From positions 1 through 64,000 of the forward strand of contig JAPLQE010000010.1 in assembly GCA_026399835.1 (NCBI GenBank): a DNA stretch of 64,000 bases. The letters are read 5' to 3'. Positions 53,701 to 64,000 of the stretch are shown here, one piece after another. Position 1 is the stretch's first letter; every line of letters starts with the position of its first letter. The notes under the pieces were generated by a model that saw nothing but the letters and a program-made list of their open reading frames with translations, was not told where the DNA came from and searched no databases. A program made the translations under genes and the position numbers. The stretch comes from Burkholderiales bacterium (GTDB lineage: Bacteria; Pseudomonadota; Gammaproteobacteria; Burkholderiales; Burkholderiaceae_E).

Positions 53701-53808
53701 AAGTCCATGGAACTCGGCAGCCCCGCGCGCGGTCTGTGCTGCGGTGGCGTGTCTCGGAGGTCTGCGGCATTTTGGGGTAAGCCGTGTCTTCTGTCGCCGG
53801 CCTCCTCC
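53701..53808 (-). promoter_or_regulatory. Upstream region of the hsdR operon, right island edge
   Basis: These 108 bases lie between the right att copy and the hsdR start and should hold the operon promoter. No good -35/-10 pair was recognised. Transcripts from mnmE would also run into the operon from the same direction. Confidence 0.4.
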
Positions 53809-53826
53809 CTACTTCCCGATGCAGAA
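53809..53826 (-). other. Right copy of the mnmE 3' end (att site inside mnmE)
   Basis: The 18 bases coding FCIGK and the stop of mnmE are repeated exactly at 44722-44739 in the same direction. SGI1-family integrases are known to insert at this gene end, rebuilding the CIGK codons. This is the junction with the intact gene. Confidence 0.85.
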
Positions 53827-55266
53827 CCTCGAGAAGATCACCCCCAGCAGATCGTCCGCACCGAACTCGCCAGTGATCGACCCCAACCGCTCCTGAGCCA
53901 ACCGCAGCTCCTCGGCGAACAGGTCCAGCACCTCGTCGCTGCGCTGCGCATGCACATGCGCGGCGGCCAGACACTCGCACGCCTCGCGCAGCGCCTGCAG
54001 GTGCCGCTCGCGCGCGATGAACATCCCCTCGCCCGCGCCGTGCCAACCGGCCAGGCGCAGCAGCGCCGCGCGCAGCAGGTCGATGCCCTGGCCGTCGCGC
54101 GCCGACAGCCAGACCGCGTCCTCGGTCGCGCGCGCGGGCAGCCCGGCGAGGTCGACCTTGTTCCACACCCGCAGGATCGGCTTGTCGCGCGGCAGGCGCG
54201 CGGCGATGTCGGCGTCGAGGTCGGCCGCGAGCGCGAGCCGCGCGGCGATGTCGCCGCCCGCCACAGCGCCGACGCCGTTCGCCGAACCGCTACCCGACAC
54301 GCCACCGCCCTGCCCCGCCTGCGACCCGTCCGCCACCCCCAGATGCAGGATCACATCCGCCCGCCCCAGCTCCTCCCAGGTCCGCTCGATGCCGATGCGC
54401 TCGACCTCGTCGCCGGTCTCACGCAGCCCCGCGGTGTCAACCACCACCAGCGGCACGCCGTCGACCTGGATGGCCTGCACGATGCGGTCGCGCGTGGTGC
54501 CGGCCACGGGCGTGACGATCGCGACCTCGGCGCCGGCCAGCGCGTTCAGGAGGCTCGACTTCCCGACGTTCGGCGCACCGGCCAGCACGACGTGCAGCCC
54601 CTCGCGCAGCAGCGCGCCCTGGCGCGCTTCGGCCAGCAGCACGTCGAGCTCGGCGCGCACGCGCGCCAGCCGCCCGCGCGCATCCGATCGCTCGAGGAAG
54701 TCGATCTCCTCCTCGGGAAAGTCCAGCGTCGCCTCGACCAGCATGCGCAGCTCGATGAGCTGGTCGACCACGACATGCACCGCGCGCGAGAAGGTGCCGG
54801 ACAGCGAGCGGCTGGCCGAGCGCGCGGCCTGCGCGGTGCTGGCGTCGATCAGGTCGGCGACGGCCTCGGCCTGTGCGAGGTCGAGCTTGTCGTTGAGGAA
54901 GGCGCGCCGCGTGAACTCGCCGGGCTCGGCCACGCGCAGCCCGATGTCGCGCCCCGCATCGAGCACGCGCTCGAGCAGCAGCTGCATCACCACCGGCCCG
55001 CCGTGACCCTGCAGTTCGAGCACGTCCTCGCCGGTGTACGACTGCGGCGCAGGGAAATGCAGCGCCAGGCCGGTGTCGAGCGTGCCGCCGTCGGCCGCGC
55101 GGAACGGCAGCAGCGTGGCCGTGCGGGGCGCGAGCACACGCCCGCACAGCGCATCGATCACGGTCGACAGGTCGCGGCCCGACACGCGCACCACACCGAT
55201 GCCGCCCCGGCCGGGGGCGGTGGCGATGGCGGCGATCGGGTCGGCGTCGTGCAACGGTGCGGGCAT
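53809..55266 (-). CDS. mnmE: tRNA modification GTPase MnmE
   Basis: A 485-residue GTPase that works with MnmG on the wobble U34 of tRNAs. It has the N-terminal tetrahydrofolate domain ([20 protein letters not shown]), helical domain, G-domain with [17 protein letters not shown] and NKVD, and the C-terminal FCIGK with the family cysteine. A glycine/serine-rich insert of ~30 residues lies before the NKVD region. The last 18 bases are the integration site of the adjoining island and remain functional. Normally next to yidC; here a LysR gene separates them. Confidence 0.97.
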   Translation of the reverse strand: MPAPLHDADPIAAIATAPGRGGIGVVRVSGRDLSTVIDALCGRVLAPRTATLLPFRAADGGTLDTGLALHFPAPQSYTGEDVLELQGHGGPVVMQLLLERVLDAGRDIGLRVAEPGEFTRRAFLNDKLDLAQAEAVADLIDASTAQAARSASRSLSGTFSRAVHVVVDQLIELRMLVEATLDFPEEEIDFLERSDARGRLARVRAELDVLLAEARQGALLREGLHVVLAGAPNVGKSSLLNALAGAEVAIVTPVAGTTRDRIVQAIQVDGVPLVVVDTAGLRETGDEVERIGIERTWEELGRADVILHLGVADGSQAGQGGGVSGSGSANGVGAVAGGDIAARLALAADLDADIAARLPRDKPILRVWNKVDLAGLPARATEDAVWLSARDGQGIDLLRAALLRLAGWHGAGEGMFIARERHLQALREACECLAAAHVHAQRSDEVLDLFAEELRLAQERLGSITGEFGADDLLGVIFSRFCIGK

Positions 55267-55315
55267 CGGCCGATTCTATCGGGCCGGTTGTGGCCCGCGG
55301 CTCAGAGGGCGGAGG

Positions 55316-56221
55316 TCAGGCGCCGGAGGCCGGCGTGAACTCGCGCATCATCTGCACGAAGCGCCGCTCGAACGGGAGCAGCGGCATGCCGATGCGCGAG
55401 GCGATCCGCGTGGTGTGCACCGGGAAGCCCTCGGGGAGCGGGCGCTTCACGATGCCGGGGTCGCGCTCCGCATCGACCGCGATCTCTGCGATCACGCCGA
55501 TGCCGAAGCCGAGCTCCACGTACGCCTTGATCACGTCGGAGTCGATCGCCTCGAGCACCACGTTCGGTGCGAGGCCGTGGCGCGCGAACGCGGCGTCGAT
55601 GCCGCGGCGGCCGGTGAACTGCGGCGTGTAGGTGATCAGCGGCTCGGCCGCGAGCTGCTCGATGGTGGGCGCGGTGCCCGCCGCTGCGAGCGGATGCCCG
55701 GTCGGCACGATCACGCAGTGCCGCCACGAATACGCCGGGCGCGTGTCCAGCGACGGATGGTCGTCGAGCGTCTCGGTGGCCAGCCCGAAGGTGGCGTCGC
55801 CGTGCACGACGTACTCGGCGACCTGCGCCGGATTGCCCTGCAGCAGCTTGAACTGCATGGTCGGGAACTCGGCGCGGAAACGCGCCAGCACCGCGGGCAG
55901 CGCGTAGCGCGCCTGGGTGTGGGTGGCCGCGATCGACAGCGTGCCGCCGTGGCCGGCGGCGTACTGCTCGCCGACCCGGCGCAATGCGGCGGCCTCGTCG
56001 AGCACGCGCTCGGCGGCTTCAAGGATCTTCTGGCCGGCCTCGGTGAGCGCGGTGTAGCGCTTGCCGTGGCGGACGAAGATCTGCACGCCGAGCTCGTCCT
56101 CGAGCTCGCGGATCTGCTTGGACAGCGCGGGCTGCGAGGTGTGCAGCACCTCGGCCGCCGCCGTCAGGTTCAGCCCGCGGCGGACGGTCTCCCGGAGCGA
56201 ACGCAGCTGCTGGAAGTTCAC
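55316..56221 (-). CDS. cysB: LysR-type regulator of the CysB/Cbl group
   Basis: A 301-residue LTTR: helix-turn-helix LTAAAEVLHTSQPALSKQIRE (split by 19 residues from the start MNFQQLRSLRE), and the effector domain with IAATHTQARYALPAVL, ITYTPQFTGRRGIDAAF and IKAYVELGFGIG, which match CysB proteins that bind O-acetylserine and sulfate/thiosulfate. It should control sulfur assimilation. Lies between yidC and mnmE, an unusual spot. No cys genes nearby. CysB versus Cbl is not certain. Confidence 0.88.
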   Translation of the reverse strand: MNFQQLRSLRETVRRGLNLTAAAEVLHTSQPALSKQIRELEDELGVQIFVRHGKRYTALTEAGQKILEAAERVLDEAAALRRVGEQYAAGHGGTLSIAATHTQARYALPAVLARFRAEFPTMQFKLLQGNPAQVAEYVVHGDATFGLATETLDDHPSLDTRPAYSWRHCVIVPTGHPLAAAGTAPTIEQLAAEPLITYTPQFTGRRGIDAAFARHGLAPNVVLEAIDSDVIKAYVELGFGIGVIAEIAVDAERDPGIVKRPLPEGFPVHTTRIASRIGMPLLPFERRFVQMMREFTPASGA

Positions 56222-56240
56222 GCCGCTTCCTCGACGCCCG

Positions 56241-57977
56241 TCAGGCAGCAGCCCGCCCGAACACCGGCTTGCCTTCGATGCGCCGCGTGATGACCCACTG
56301 CTGCGCGATCGAGAACAGGTTGTTCACCAGCCAGTACAGCACCAGGCCCGCCGGGAAGAAGAAGAACATGACGGAGAAGATGAGCGGCATCCACATCATC
56401 ATCTTCGCCTGCAGCGGATCCGGCGGCACCGGGTTCAGCTTGGTCTGCGCGAACATCGAGATCGCCATCAGCAGCGGCAGGATGTAGAACGGATCCGGCG
56501 CCGAGAGGTCCTTGATCCAGCCGATCCAGGGCGCATCGCGCATCTCGACCGATGCGAACAGCACCCAGTACAGCGCGAGGAACACCGGGATCTGGACCAC
56601 GATCGGCAGGCAGCCGCCGAGCGGGTTGATCTTCTCGGTCTTGTACAGCTCCATCATCGCCTGGTTCATCTTCACGCGGTCGTCGCCGAAGCGCTCGCGC
56701 AGCTGCTGCAGCTTCGGGCCGACCTTCTTCATCTTGGCCATGGAGCGGTAGCTCGCGGCCTGCAGCGGGAAGAACGCGAGCTTGACGACGAGCGTGAGCA
56801 GCACGATCGCCCAGCCCCAGTTCTGCACGATGCCGTGCAGGAACTGCATCAGCGAGAACAGCGGCTTGGCGATGACGGTCAGCCAACTGTAGTCGACGAC
56901 CAGGTCGAGCCCGGGCGCGACCTCGGCCAGCACGCGCTGGTCCTGCGGACCGACGTACAGGGTGGCGTTCGCGGCGACGGTGGCGTTGGGCGCGATCTCC
57001 TCCATCGGCTCGCGCAGGCGGACCGTGTAGAGGTTGTTGTCGATCTTCGCGGTCTCGAAGGTGCGCGGGGTGCCCTGCTTGGGCACCCAGGCGGCGACGA
57101 AGTAGTGCTGGATCACACCGACCCAGCCATCGTTGGCGGCCTTCGCATGCTCCTGCTTGCCCTTCTCGATCGTCGGGAAGTCGACCTTCTGGAACTTGTC
57201 CTTGTCGGTGTAGACCACCGGACCGTAGTAGCCGCTGGTGACGAAGGTCGATGCCAGGCCTTGGGACAGGTACGGCGAGTTGCCGTCGCGGGTGAGCTGC
57301 ATGTACAGGGTGGGCCTGACCGGCTCGGCGCCGAGGTTGGTCACCTCGGTCTTGACCTCGATCGCATACGAGCCGCGCTTGAGCACGTAGCTGCGGACCA
57401 GCCGCACGCCGCCCTGCTCGGCGCTCATCTTCAGCACGATCTGGTCACTGCCGGCGGCGAGCTCGCGCGGGCCGGACTCGATGGTGAACGGCGTACGGTG
57501 GTTCGGCAGCGTCGTGCCGGCCGCACCGACCAGTCCGCTCTGCGCGACGTACACGTTGCCCTGGCGCTCGTCGAACAGCACGACGTTGGCCTTCGCGTCG
57601 GGCTTGTCGGTGTCGCGGAACTTCAGCAGCTCGGCGCGCTGGATCTCGCCGCCGATCGGGTCGACGTCGAGCGCGAGCACGTCGTTGGCGATCCGCACCG
57701 GCGGCTGGGCGCCGGCCGCGGGCGCCGCGGCACCCGGCACCACGGCGGGCGCGGTGGACGGGCTGGTCGGCACGGCCGCGGTCGGACCGGGCGCCGGCAC
57801 GGAGCCGTCGGCCTTGGCGGGACCGCCGGCCGCCCCGGGTGCCTGGGCCGGCTGCGTCTGGGTGGTCGTGCTGCCGCCGAACATCGACGGTTGCCCCTGG
57901 TGGCGTTGCCATGCGTCCCAGAGGAACAGCACGGACATGGTGAAGATCACCCACAGGATGGTGCGTTGGGTCTGCAT
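56241..57977 (-). CDS. yidC: Membrane protein insertase YidC
   Basis: A 578-residue Oxa1-type insertase. N-terminal TM (ILWVIFTMSVLFLWDAWQRH), a Pro/Ala-rich linker, the large periplasmic beta-domain (IANDVLALDVDPIGGEIQRA, YVGPQDQRVL), then five TMs including the conserved NWGWAIVLLTLVVKLAFFP with the catalytic Arg region (SYRSMAKMKKVGPKLQQL). It inserts membrane proteins alone or with Sec. Follows yidD by 15 bases. Confidence 0.97.
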   Translation of the reverse strand: MQTQRTILWVIFTMSVLFLWDAWQRHQGQPSMFGGSTTTQTQPAQAPGAAGGPAKADGSVPAPGPTAAVPTSPSTAPAVVPGAAAPAAGAQPPVRIANDVLALDVDPIGGEIQRAELLKFRDTDKPDAKANVVLFDERQGNVYVAQSGLVGAAGTTLPNHRTPFTIESGPRELAAGSDQIVLKMSAEQGGVRLVRSYVLKRGSYAIEVKTEVTNLGAEPVRPTLYMQLTRDGNSPYLSQGLASTFVTSGYYGPVVYTDKDKFQKVDFPTIEKGKQEHAKAANDGWVGVIQHYFVAAWVPKQGTPRTFETAKIDNNLYTVRLREPMEEIAPNATVAANATLYVGPQDQRVLAEVAPGLDLVVDYSWLTVIAKPLFSLMQFLHGIVQNWGWAIVLLTLVVKLAFFPLQAASYRSMAKMKKVGPKLQQLRERFGDDRVKMNQAMMELYKTEKINPLGGCLPIVVQIPVFLALYWVLFASVEMRDAPWIGWIKDLSAPDPFYILPLLMAISMFAQTKLNPVPPDPLQAKMMMWMPLIFSVMFFFFPAGLVLYWLVNNLFSIAQQWVITRRIEGKPVFGRAAA

Positions 57978-57992
57978 GGCTGGAGGCGGCTT

Positions 57993-58394
57993 CTACGGAC
58001 GGTGAGGCGAGGGCGTGCGGTCCTCGCGCGCGGAGCGCGCAGGGTCGCACGGACAGGTCGCGTCGGGCGCGCCGCGATGTGCGGCGTGTCGGATCGCGCG
58101 ACCGAGATAGGTATGACGAATGGCGAAGGTGTCGGGCACCGGGTCGACGCCCCCGGGATGCCACGGGTGGCAGCGTACCAGCCGCGCGCCCGTCAGCCAC
58201 AGGCCGCGCGCCATCCCGAAGCGCCGGAGCGCGTCGAGCCCGTACTCGGAGCAGCTCGGATGGAAGCGACAGCGCGGCCCGATCACCGGGCTGATGCCGT
58301 AGCGGTAGACCAGGATGGGCAGGCTCGCGAGACGGGCGCGCAGCCGGCGCAGCGCCTGGGCGAGCGCCGACGGGGCAGGGCGGGGCATGTCCAT
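57993..58394 (-). CDS. yidD: Membrane insertion efficiency factor YidD
   Basis: A 133-residue protein from ATG 58394 (58388 also possible). It has the YidD core: [29 protein letters not shown], and [11 protein letters not shown], with three conserved Cys. The C-terminal ~45 residues are an Arg/His/Pro-rich extension beyond the usual ~70-85-residue size. It is a peripheral membrane protein assisting YidC. Confidence 0.92.
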   Translation of the reverse strand: MDMPRPAPSALAQALRRLRARLASLPILVYRYGISPVIGPRCRFHPSCSEYGLDALRRFGMARGLWLTGARLVRCHPWHPGGVDPVPDTFAIRHTYLGRAIRHAAHRGAPDATCPCDPARSAREDRTPSPHRP

Positions 58395-58413
58395 CGTCTC
58401 GCTCCGCCCGCCC

Positions 58414-58899
58414 TCAGGCGACCCGGGCGAGCAGGCCGTCGAGCTCGGCACGCACGAGCCGCCTGAGTGCGCCATCGGTCGGGCGGCGCGCGAACGGCCT
58501 GAGCGGACGACCGTCCGGGCCCTTGGGCGGACTCGCCGGATCCTGAGGCACGGCGACCAGCTGGATGCGCAGCGACAGCGCGTGCAGGCCCGGGCGCCCG
58601 AGCAGCGTCGCACGGTGCGACTCGCGGATCACGCGCCGGATCAGGTTGCGGACCGGCGACGAGGGCACGAGCTTCTTGGGGATGGCCATCATCAGTCGGG
58701 GAGTCGCTCCGTCGGTCGTGCGGCGCGCGCCGACCGCGAAATGGGCACCGACCAGCCGCGCAGGACGCTTCGATCCGGAGCGTGCTGCGCCGGAACGGGT
58801 GGGCGGACTCGTACCGGGGCTGACCACGGCAGCCGGGGAGCCGGCGTCGGGGCCTGCACGGGCGCCTGCCGGAGCGCCGGACGATGCCGCTTCTGGCAC
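58414..58899 (-). CDS. rnpA: Ribonuclease P protein component
   Basis: A 161-residue protein from GTG 58899. The diagnostic RNR-type helix is [17 protein letters not shown] with the preceding strand [11 protein letters not shown]. It binds the RNase P RNA to process tRNA 5' ends. The N-terminal ~55 residues (Ala/Gly/Pro-rich) are not part of the family, so the real start may be nearer the RNA-binding core; no better start is evident. It lies downstream of rpmH. Confidence 0.85.
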   Translation of the reverse strand: MPEAASSGAPAGARAGPDAGSPAAVVSPGTSPPTRSGAARSGSKRPARLVGAHFAVGARRTTDGATPRLMMAIPKKLVPSSPVRNLIRRVIRESHRATLLGRPGLHALSLRIQLVAVPQDPASPPKGPDGRPLRPFARRPTDGALRRLVRAELDGLLARVA

Positions 58900-58927
58900 G
58901 CGTGCCTGGCGGCGCCCGGCGCGCGGC

Positions 58928-59062
58928 TCAGACGGCCAGGCGCTTGCGGCCCTTGGCGCGGCGGGCGCGGATGACGGCACGGCCGCCACGGGTCTTCATG
59001 CGGACCAGGAATCCGTGGGTGCGCTTGCGGCGGACCACCGAGGGTTGATACGTGCGTTTCAT
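58928..59062 (-). CDS. rpmH: 50S ribosomal protein L34
   Basis: A 44-residue protein [20 protein letters not shown]..., with the [18 protein letters not shown] core and ending RLAV; full family length. Located in the 50S subunit near the exit tunnel. First gene of the rpmH-rnpA-yidD-yidC group, driven by a consensus promoter (59093-59121). Confidence 0.98.
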   Translation of the reverse strand: MKRTYQPSVVRRKRTHGFLVRMKTRGGRAVIRARRAKGRKRLAV

Positions 59063-59092
59063 GGCTGCAGCCGTTTTCGGAAAAAGCCTGCC

Positions 59093-59121
59093 ATTACATC
59101 AAGCGCGGCCCCGGCTGTCAA
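59093..59121 (-). promoter_or_regulatory. Sigma-70 promoter of the rpmH operon
   Basis: On the minus strand TTGACA (59121-59116), a 17-base spacer and TGTAAT (59098-59093) form a near-consensus promoter, 31 bases before the rpmH ATG. A TG-free but AT-rich stretch follows. Confidence 0.8.
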
Positions 59122-59265
59122 TTTGTGCCGATCGGTCACCCGCCGCGCGACCCCTCCTGCCGGGCAGGGCGGTCGGGGTGCGCCCTGCATGCCATACGCA
59201 CGCCACCTGCGCGACGGACACACGGCAGCGATGCCCCGGCCAAGCCTACCGCCGTGCTTTCGGCC

Positions 59266-59274
59266 TGTGGATAA
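59266..59274 (-). promoter_or_regulatory. DnaA box TTATCCACA upstream of dnaA
   Basis: On the minus strand a perfect TTATCCACA, placed 150 bases before dnaA and just before a TAAAAT -10-like element. It suits autoregulation of dnaA and/or origin function. Confidence 0.8.
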
Positions 59275-59424
59275 GGTAAAATTCTCGTTTCCTTTCAGTC
59301 GACTCGCGATTCCCGCGCAGCCGGCCCGGCGCCCGTCAGCGTTGCCGTTGCATGCCACGGCCAGCCCTGACCTCCAGCCGGCCGGACCCGTCCCTCACGC
59401 CACGGCCCACGCCAGACACGACCG

Positions 59425-60924
59425 ATGAACGACCTGTGGCAAGCCTGCGCGTCGCACCTGGAGAGCGAGCTGCCCGCCCAGCTGTACCGCACGTGGATCA
59501 AGCCGCTGGTCTTTCTCGGCTACGACGAGGAGGGGCGGATGCTCAAGCTGGGCGCGCCGAATCGCGTCAAGCTCGATTGGGTGCGTACGCAGTACGGGGA
59601 CAGGATCGCCGAGCTCGCGTCGCAGCTGATCAACCCCGATGCGAAGGTGAGTTTCGAGATCTCGGCCGCTGCTGAACTCGATGCCGATCTGCGCGCCACG
59701 GACGGCAACGGACATGGCGCCGGCACCGGTCACACCAACGGCCCTGGCGTCACGCATGAATCGCTGCAGATGGCTGCGGGCACGTCGCTGCCGGGGTTCG
59801 CGGTGCAGACCGGCGGGGCCGAAGCGCCGGCAGCGAGGGACCGTGTTGCGCTGCCCGGGTTCTCCGCATTGCAGCCCTCGGTGTCGCCCGCGGCCGAGCG
59901 TTCGCGCCTGAACCCGGACCTGACCTTCGGCACCTTCGTCACCGGCAAGGCCAACGACCTCGCACGCGCCGCAGCGCTGCAGGTGGCCGAGCGGCCGGGC
60001 GGGGCCTACAACCCGCTGTTCCTCTACGGCGGCGTGGGCCTGGGCAAGACCCACTTGATCCATGCGGTCGGCAATTCGATCCTCGCGCGTGCCCCGGCCG
60101 CGAACATCCGCTACATCACCGCGAACCAGTTCTTCCAGGACATGGTGGCCTCGATCCGACGGCAGTCGGTCGACGAGTTCAAACGGTATTACCAATCGCT
60201 CGACCTGCTGCTCATCGACGACATCCAGTTCTTCGCAGGCAAGGAGCGCTCGCAGGAAGAGTTCTTCTACGCCTTCGAGAACCTGATCGCCGAACGCAAG
60301 CAGATCATCATCACTTCGGACACGTATCCGAAGGAGATGTCGGGCATCGACGACCGGCTGATCTCTCGCTTCAACTCCGGGTTGATCGTCGCCATCGAGC
60401 CGCCCGAGCTCGAGATGCGGGTCGCGATCCTGATGCGCAAGGGCGAGTTCGCCGGGCATGCGCTCGATGAGGACGTTGCATTCTTCGTCGCCAAGCACAT
60501 TCGCCAGAACGTCCGCGAGCTCGAGGGCGCGCTGCGCCGGATCCTCGCCTATGCCCAGTTCCGCAACCAGCCGATCACCCTCGATCTGGTCAAGGAAGCG
60601 CTCAAGGACCTGCTGTCGTTCAACCGCGGGCAGATCTCGGTCGAATTCATCCAGAAGACGGTCGCCGACTTCTACAAGATGAAGGTGGCCGACATGTATT
60701 CCAAGCGCCGGCCCGCCAACATCGCGCTGCCCCGCCAGATCGCGATGTACCTGGCGAAGGAGCTGACGCAGAAGAGCCTCCCCGAGATCGGCGAGCTCTT
60801 CGGCGGACGTGATCACACCACGGTGCTCCATGCGGTCAGGAAGATCGCCGAGCTCAGGCAGCACCGCCCCGAGCTGAACCACCAGATCCACGTGCTCGAC
60901 CAGACGCTCCGGGAGTACCTGTGA
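59425..60924 (+). CDS. dnaA: Chromosomal replication initiator DnaA
   Basis: A 499-residue initiator: domain I ([15 protein letters not shown]-rich), a long flexible domain II (~95-160, Gly/Thr/Ala-rich), AAA+ domain with Walker [10 protein letters not shown] and Walker [10 protein letters not shown], and the domain IV signature [15 protein letters not shown] that reads DnaA boxes. Domain II is longer than in E. coli. It opens the origin and starts replication; dnaN follows. Confidence 0.99.
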   Translation: MNDLWQACASHLESELPAQLYRTWIKPLVFLGYDEEGRMLKLGAPNRVKLDWVRTQYGDRIAELASQLINPDAKVSFEISAAAELDADLRATDGNGHGAGTGHTNGPGVTHESLQMAAGTSLPGFAVQTGGAEAPAARDRVALPGFSALQPSVSPAAERSRLNPDLTFGTFVTGKANDLARAAALQVAERPGGAYNPLFLYGGVGLGKTHLIHAVGNSILARAPAANIRYITANQFFQDMVASIRRQSVDEFKRYYQSLDLLLIDDIQFFAGKERSQEEFFYAFENLIAERKQIIITSDTYPKEMSGIDDRLISRFNSGLIVAIEPPELEMRVAILMRKGEFAGHALDEDVAFFVAKHIRQNVRELEGALRRILAYAQFRNQPITLDLVKEALKDLLSFNRGQISVEFIQKTVADFYKMKVADMYSKRRPANIALPRQIAMYLAKELTQKSLPEIGELFGGRDHTTVLHAVRKIAELRQHRPELNHQIHVLDQTLREYL

Positions 60925-61212
60925 GCGCTTCCTCACATCCACCGCTGTTGTATACGCCTGGGGACAACCCCGTGGACAACCCGGTGGACGACGGGGGGGG
61001 TCTCCGGTGGACGGCCCCGGGACTCGCAGGGAACAACCCGGCTCCGGGACGCTCAGGACACGATTCGTCCCCGGCCGTCCCGCGATCCCACGAGGGTGGT
61101 GCACAGGGTTCACATCACCCGCAGCGTCAGCACCCGTGCGGCTCGCAGCGGTTGTCCACATATCCACCGACCACAACAACTAACTAACAACAATCATATA
61201 AAAGGAAAAGAG
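60925..61212 (+). promoter_or_regulatory. dnaA-dnaN intergenic region with DnaA-box-like sites
   Basis: This 288-base region has TTGTCCACA at 61152-61160 followed by TATCCAC, and near-boxes in inverted sense (GTGGACAA at about 60971; GGGGACAA at about 60961). An AT-rich tail (61176-61207) precedes dnaN. It could be part of oriC or only the dnaN control region; the classical origin in such genomes lies near dnaA. An AAAAGGAAAAG ribosome site is before the dnaN start. Confidence 0.5.

Positions 61213-64000
<2,788 letters not shown>

Larger units (their letters stand above)
59063..59424. other. rpmH-dnaA intergenic region
   Basis: This 362-base non-coding stretch holds the leftward rpmH promoter (59093-59121), the DnaA box (59266-59274) and a TAAAAT -10-like element at 59277-59282 before dnaA. 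No other gene was found. Confidence 0.7.

Noticed and set aside
44740-53808. Search for an integrase or transposase gene within the island
   Set aside because: All large frames are accounted for by RM and ATPase genes; none shows an R-H-R-Y or DDE pattern.

Overview
The window is about 70 % GC. It carries the chromosomal replication region rpmH-rnpA-yidD-yidC / dnaA-dnaN-gyrB in the usual proteobacterial layout, plus TRAP carriers, a CysB-type regulator and an mnmE gene beside yidC. Together these suggest a betaproteobacterium, probably Burkholderiales. That placement is an inference from gene content; no 16S gene is present.

Layout. 1-3836: the start of an unidentified leftward gene, a leader and a CRISPR array with 48 repeats. 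3921-5474: a chemoreceptor. 5866-10449: a catabolic cluster with a RuBisCO-like protein, a DUF1537 acid-sugar kinase, a hydratase-fold protein and a threonine-dehydratase-like enzyme. 10692-20127: an unknown gene (here called A), a foreign low-GC segment with a pentapeptide protein and a 1094-residue orphan, then decayed copies of genes B and A, an EamA exporter, an SDR and intact B. This order is best explained by a tandem duplication later interrupted. 20240-26577: an H1-like protein, a truncated thioesterase, a TRAP transporter with a MarR gene, a cupin and a DUF2189 protein. 26585-38394: a degenerate GGDEF protein, a TPP-dependent dehydrogenase E1 pair, LD-carboxypeptidase, a CidA/CidB pair, an AI-2E-type permease, a MetX-like hydrolase, a frameshifted secreted protein, a hydratase and a two-component system. 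38585-44537: an envelope protein, a BciA/NmrA-like reductase, NDH-2 and a three-gene redox operon (membrane flavin/2Fe-2S reductase, cytochrome b, eight-heme cytochrome c).

44740-53808 is a defence island. It holds, in one leftward operon, hsdR, hsdM, a DUF1016 nuclease, hsdS, an ABC-type ATPase and a small unknown protein. It is bounded by two direct copies of the 18-bp 3' end of mnmE, the site known to be used by SGI1-type integrases, but no integrase gene is visible in it. 53809-64000 is the replication-origin neighbourhood, ending inside gyrB.

Strongest observations: (1) two independent pairs of spacers overlap, and in both the overlapped protospacer is preceded by TTC, which gives a PAM and the array orientation from the array alone; (2) the mnmE-bounded island with no integrase; (3) an HsdS whose two target-recognition domains are near-copies, predicting a (nearly) palindromic recognition site; (4) an ATPase plus unknown-protein pair in the same operon, a candidate defence unit; (5) the duplication scar around the orphan 1094-residue gene; (6) a shared GTAAC-N4-GTKAC palindrome before both the TRAP operon and the cupin gene; (7) a gene disrupted by one extra 5-bp repeat unit.
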